A program made the translations under genes and the position numbers. From assembly GCA_002104905.1 (NCBI GenBank), contig MCFE01000170.1, positions 1 to 64,000 on the forward strand: a stretch of 64,000 nt of DNA. The letters run 5' to 3'. Position 1 is the first letter of the stretch. Each line of letters starts with the position of its first letter. The notes beneath the pieces are model-generated. The model was not told the DNA's origin, searched no databases, and saw only the letters and a list, made by a program, of their open reading frames with translations. Shown one piece after another: positions 60,864 to 64,000 of the stretch. This DNA is from Basidiobolus meristosporus CBS 931.73. Taxonomy: Eukaryota > Basidiobolomycota > Basidiobolomycetes > Basidiobolales > Basidiobolaceae.

Positions 60864-61231
60864 TGTTATGATCTATCTCTTAAGTGATTAAGTTAGATCA
60901 GCTCATAATCAAATCATTTAGCTTTATGCTTAGCCTATCAGTACATCAGTACTATCTATTGGATCAGTAGTATTACTCAGCAGATGAATCAGTAGATCCT
61001 TATTGTACAGGAACAGATATATTGAGGAACATGTAATTGGGTGATGATGATGTAATGAGATGAGTCATCAGCTACTACCTACATTAAGGAATACAATTAG
61101 TCAGCAATTGATCTGGCAAAATGTATATAAGGAGCTGCTGGAACCTCAATAATGCTCAGTTCAAGTTTTAGCAATTACAATACTAGCTAAACTCCCTATT
61201 GATCAACAACTCTTTTATCAAGACTTGTAAC
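60864..61231 (+). mobile_element. 3' LTR of gypsy element
   Basis: A 368-bp LTR preceded by the purine tract AGTGGGGGAGAA. It starts TGTTATGATC and ends GACTTGTAAC. TATA-like ATGTATATAAGGAGC lies near 61120. It shares sequence with the truncated 5' LTR and the minus-oriented copy at 49955. Confidence 0.85.
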
Positions 61232-61239
61232 CAAGAGCA

Positions 61240-62640
61240 GAAATGGTGTCAGAAGGCTACTTAAATAAATATATATCCAGTTCATCCAGTCCATAAATTT
61301 ATATTGTTGCATATGCATATGAATATTGATTGGAGCCTATGATAAGTACTGTGGGTAGTTGATGATCTGCAATATCTTGCCAATTCTTTCAAATTTCTCC
61401 AGTAGCAAATAGAGTTCATTCAGTTTGAAATGCCCCATGTAAAACTTGGTCATCAATGTAGGAAGCAAGTGCATTGCTCCCAGCAGAAAGCTTTTGCTCT
61501 GGCATACACCATCTGTCTTGAGTATCTCCGGCTTCTAATCAGCTCCACATTCCAGCCATTGGCTTATAGCTTGCCAACTTTGCTGCAGTTCCATGCTGAC
61601 TACACTGCATTTACTCTATGTGAAGATGGTGTACTTAGTGTTGGTGTTTGTATAATAATAATATGTGTGAGTTATGATGTAAATCCCCTGGATCTCACAC
61701 ATTCATCAGTAATACTGTCCTTGGTGCCCAGAAAAGCTGGCTATCTTGTTGATGGCTGTGGTATCCCCTATACAGCTAATAATATGCACTCACATGGTGC
61801 CCATTTAGTGGTATCCAACTGAGAAGCATACAAAAATCATGTAGCAACTGATACAGGTAGCTGTTCAAGATGCACAGTAATTAAGGCCCTGATATCAGTG
61901 AGACTACCATCATATTTTTGCTCTGATAGTGTATGATAGGTAGCAGACTCAGACTGATGAGGATCAGTGGCCAGCTGGATTTGCTGGTAGTGTACTTGTT
62001 TAATGTGAATCCATCAAGTGCTAAGGCAAAGGCATGAGCTTCTTTAGATGGAGTATTATTGGAATATATCTGGAGAGTGAACTATGTTTTGCTCCTGTGG
62101 TGGTGGATTCCTGACCAGTTGGGCACCTTGCAATGGTGGCATTTTCCAATGTGAATGCCATGCAGCTGTCATCACATGCCGGTATCAGGACAGTCTCTGG
62201 AGTATATGTTGCCAGCTGCATGGTGATTGTCCAGTTGTACAAAGTACAAGGTAAGTTATGGCCTGAAAAGATTTTGGCAAGAAATAGTAGTAAATCCTCA
62301 AAGCCCCCATTTTTGAAATTTGTGTGCACATGCTACTTCTCTGGCAACAATATCACATCATTTGCCAGTAGATAAATTACTGGGCTCACTTGGGTCCATA
62401 GAGTATCCTCTGCATGGTTTCTATGGGTGTTATCTTATAGTGTATGGAGGTTTTGATAGGCTCATGCAAGGTACTGTTGTCAGTGGAGATAGGCTCACAA
62501 TCCATCAGTGAGCCTCTTTCTATAGAGCAATCACTCTGTGGGTTATATTCACAAGGCTGAGTTGAGCCCAATGGCATCACAAACACACCTGACTCAGTTT
62601 TTACATGGTAACAAGTATGGCCAGTTGCCATTATAGAAGT
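61240..62640 (-). pseudogene. CACTA/tnp2-type transposase fragments, copy 3
   Basis: Minus-strand pieces match the N-terminal acidic region (62631-62386: SDCSIERGSLMDCEPISTDN), the region before the core (62329-62021: LYNWTITMQLATYTPETVL, ARCPTGQE) and, at 61240-61330, the start of the C-terminal part. The core between them is decayed or deleted. The zinc-pair CPTC of copy 1 is CPTG here. The copy abuts the gypsy 3' LTR at its left. Confidence 0.7.
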
Positions 62641-62751
62641 ATCAAGTGGTTAGCACAATATAGTTGGTACAGCAGAGATAAATGAGTGGTTAAATATCAC
62701 TTGTATGCAAAACACTGTCCTTGATCCTAGTAGTACGTTCTTTGCTGTCCA

Positions 62752-63555
62752 GGTTGTGGTAAGGTAGTCATACCTCCCACCAACAAGTTTGTTCATATAG
62801 CTTTAAAAATGCACATACCTATATTGTATCTTATCAGTGTTATACCATTGTTCTTTGTCCCAATTATTGGTATTACCCTCATATCATATTTACCGTGATT
62901 AGTTGTTTGTATTAGTTATCCCAAATGTTATTCAGCTTTGTGATCACCATATGTATTCAACTTGGGCAGGTATCTGTATCAGTCCCTGTGACACATGACC
63001 TAGAACTATGTTACTGTCCCCCCATGTCAGTACCATTTGTGGTGTTATCTTTGTTGTACAGGTTTCAAACTACTGCTCCTTACTTGGTTGGATGTGCTAT
63101 GCCTTTTGAAATCTACCAGGACCTTTTTAGAGTATTTTTATCTTGTTCTTTTGTCATTAAGAACTCTAGTAATACCTGGAATCATCTGTTGAAATATTGG
63201 ACTATTTGGTATCATTCAGCAGCTAAAAATTTACTTAACAATTTTAGGCTAGTCTTAGTCACTGTAGGACTCACTTACTGCCTTAACTTTGCCACTTTCT
63301 CCAGATATATGATCTTATGATTATTCCCCTATAGTCAGGATCAAATTAGAACTATTACCAAACATTATGTACTAACCCTGAAACTGTTGCAGAATGCTCC
63401 TGAATATTGAGAAACCCTCCCTACTTAGTGTTGCAGCTGTATTACTTCTACAAAGGTATAAATACTGAGCTTCTTTATGAATAAACAACAGTTCAACTAT
63501 AATCACTATTTCTTGATAAGTTCCTTCTATCCAAATCACTTCTTAAATTGCAACA
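62752..63555 (+). mobile_element. 5' LTR of copia element (family X)
   Basis: About 800 bp, starting near TTGTGGTAAGGTAGTCATACC and ending AAATTGCAACA, directly before a primer-binding site and gag. Collinear with 45172-45749. The 3' partner lies beyond the window, so the length and target duplication cannot be checked. Confidence 0.75.
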
Positions 63556-63567
63556 GGTTATGAGCCC
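63556..63567 (+). other. primer-binding site, half-tRNA type
   Basis: GGTTATGAGCCC follows the LTR end with no spacer. It is complementary to the anticodon stem-loop of initiator methionine tRNA (GGGCTCATAACC with CAT anticodon), the internal priming mode known for many copia elements rather than the tRNA 3' end. Confidence 0.75.
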
Positions 63568-63591
63568 CGATTGCCTTAATCTATTCTAAAG

Positions 63592-64000
63592 ATGACTTCT
63601 ACCAGCAAACAAAGCAATACCAACATCTTCCCTGTAAAGGAGAGGTTTGATGGGAAGAACTACAGACTTTGGAGAATCAAGATGCAGATCCACCTTGAGG
63701 AAAGAAAGCTTTGGAACATAGTAACAGGAAAGGAAGTTGAGCCCAAAGGAACAGCAGAAGATGTGGAGAAGTTTCAAGAGAAGGAGAGAAAGGCCTTCAA
63801 TGCAATATGCATCAATGTGCAAGACTCCTTCATTGGACAAATCCATGCCTCAAATACTGCCAAAGCAGCATGGGAATCCTTAAAGAAGATATTTAGAGCA
63901 AAGTCAGTATCAAGCAAGCTTTATTTGAAACAAAAGTTCTTCAACATGAGAAAAAAGCCAGATGATGACATGCTACAACTCATTACCAGAATGGAGACAC
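63592..64000 (+). CDS. copia gag (UBN2-like), runs off window
   Basis: Open from ATG 63592 to the window end (136 codons, no stop). It encodes RFDGKNYRLWRIKMQIHLEE, then NTAKAAWESLKKIFRAKS, and LYLKQKFFNMRKKPDDDMLQ, the standard start of copia gag (DUF4219/UBN2 type). Unlike other transposon frames here it is uninterrupted, so this element may be the youngest in the block. Protease, integrase and RT would lie beyond the right edge. Confidence 0.85.
   Translation, partial: MTSTSKQSNTNIFPVKERFDGKNYRLWRIKMQIHLEERKLWNIVTGKEVEPKGTAEDVEKFQEKERKAFNAICINVQDSFIGQIHASNTAKAAWESLKKIFRAKSVSSKLYLKQKFFNMRKKPDDDMLQLITRMET

Noticed and set aside
1-64000. tRNA, rRNA, riboswitch or CRISPR features
   Set aside because: No cloverleaf with an internal B-box, no ribosomal signatures and no regularly spaced short repeats were seen; repeats present are dispersed LTR and CACTA copies.

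Overview
The window looks like nuclear DNA of a filamentous fungus. Protein genes are split by many short GT-AG introns (mostly about 45-85 nt). The recognisable set includes fungal types: a PacC/Rim101 zinc-finger factor, a Rho3-like GTPase, a Zrc1-type zinc transporter and a Sec14-like protein. It also includes Cdt1, a DDHD phospholipase and an RNF34/RFFL-like FYVE-SAP-RING ligase, the last of which is not a budding-yeast gene. An early-diverging lineage (Mucoromycota or similar) is a guess; the phylum cannot be fixed from the sequence alone.

Layout. 1-2.35 kb: Ty1/copia pol remnant, its 3' LTR and further LTR copies. 2.35-18.3 kb: gene island with PacC (4.8-6.5, minus), Cdt1 (9.4-11.8, minus, 11 exons) and DDHD phospholipase (13.9-15.4, minus), plus unassigned open frames. 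18.3-21.7 kb: cluster of copia LTRs, two with perfect 5-bp target duplications. 21.75-42 kb: second gene island with CRAL-TRIO/Sec14-like (25.4-26.4, plus), Rho3-like (27.9-28.7, minus), CDF zinc transporter (30.9-32.6, plus), an RGS protein with a six-fold KL-FG repeat (32.9-35.6, minus), FYVE-SAP-RING ligase (37.0-38.4, plus) and a small mitochondrial-like protein (39.5-39.9, minus). 42-64 kb: dense nested transposons. These are fragments of one CACTA/tnp2-type DNA transposon family in both orientations, a large inverted repeat of its accessory ORF, a defective Ty3/gypsy element, several LTR families, and the start of a copia element with an intact gag frame running off the window.

The host genes are housekeeping or signalling genes with no evident shared pathway: pH response, replication licensing, lipid handling, Rho and G-protein signalling, vacuolar zinc storage and ubiquitylation. 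A strong compositional boundary separates islands from transposon blocks. CpG is common in the islands and almost absent in the transposon blocks, which points to cytosine methylation and deamination of repeats. I did not find a clearly new multi-gene system. The best novelty candidates are the RGS/KL-FG repeat protein, the accessory ORF of the CACTA family and several unassigned intron-bearing frames. No tRNA, rRNA or CRISPR array was recognised.
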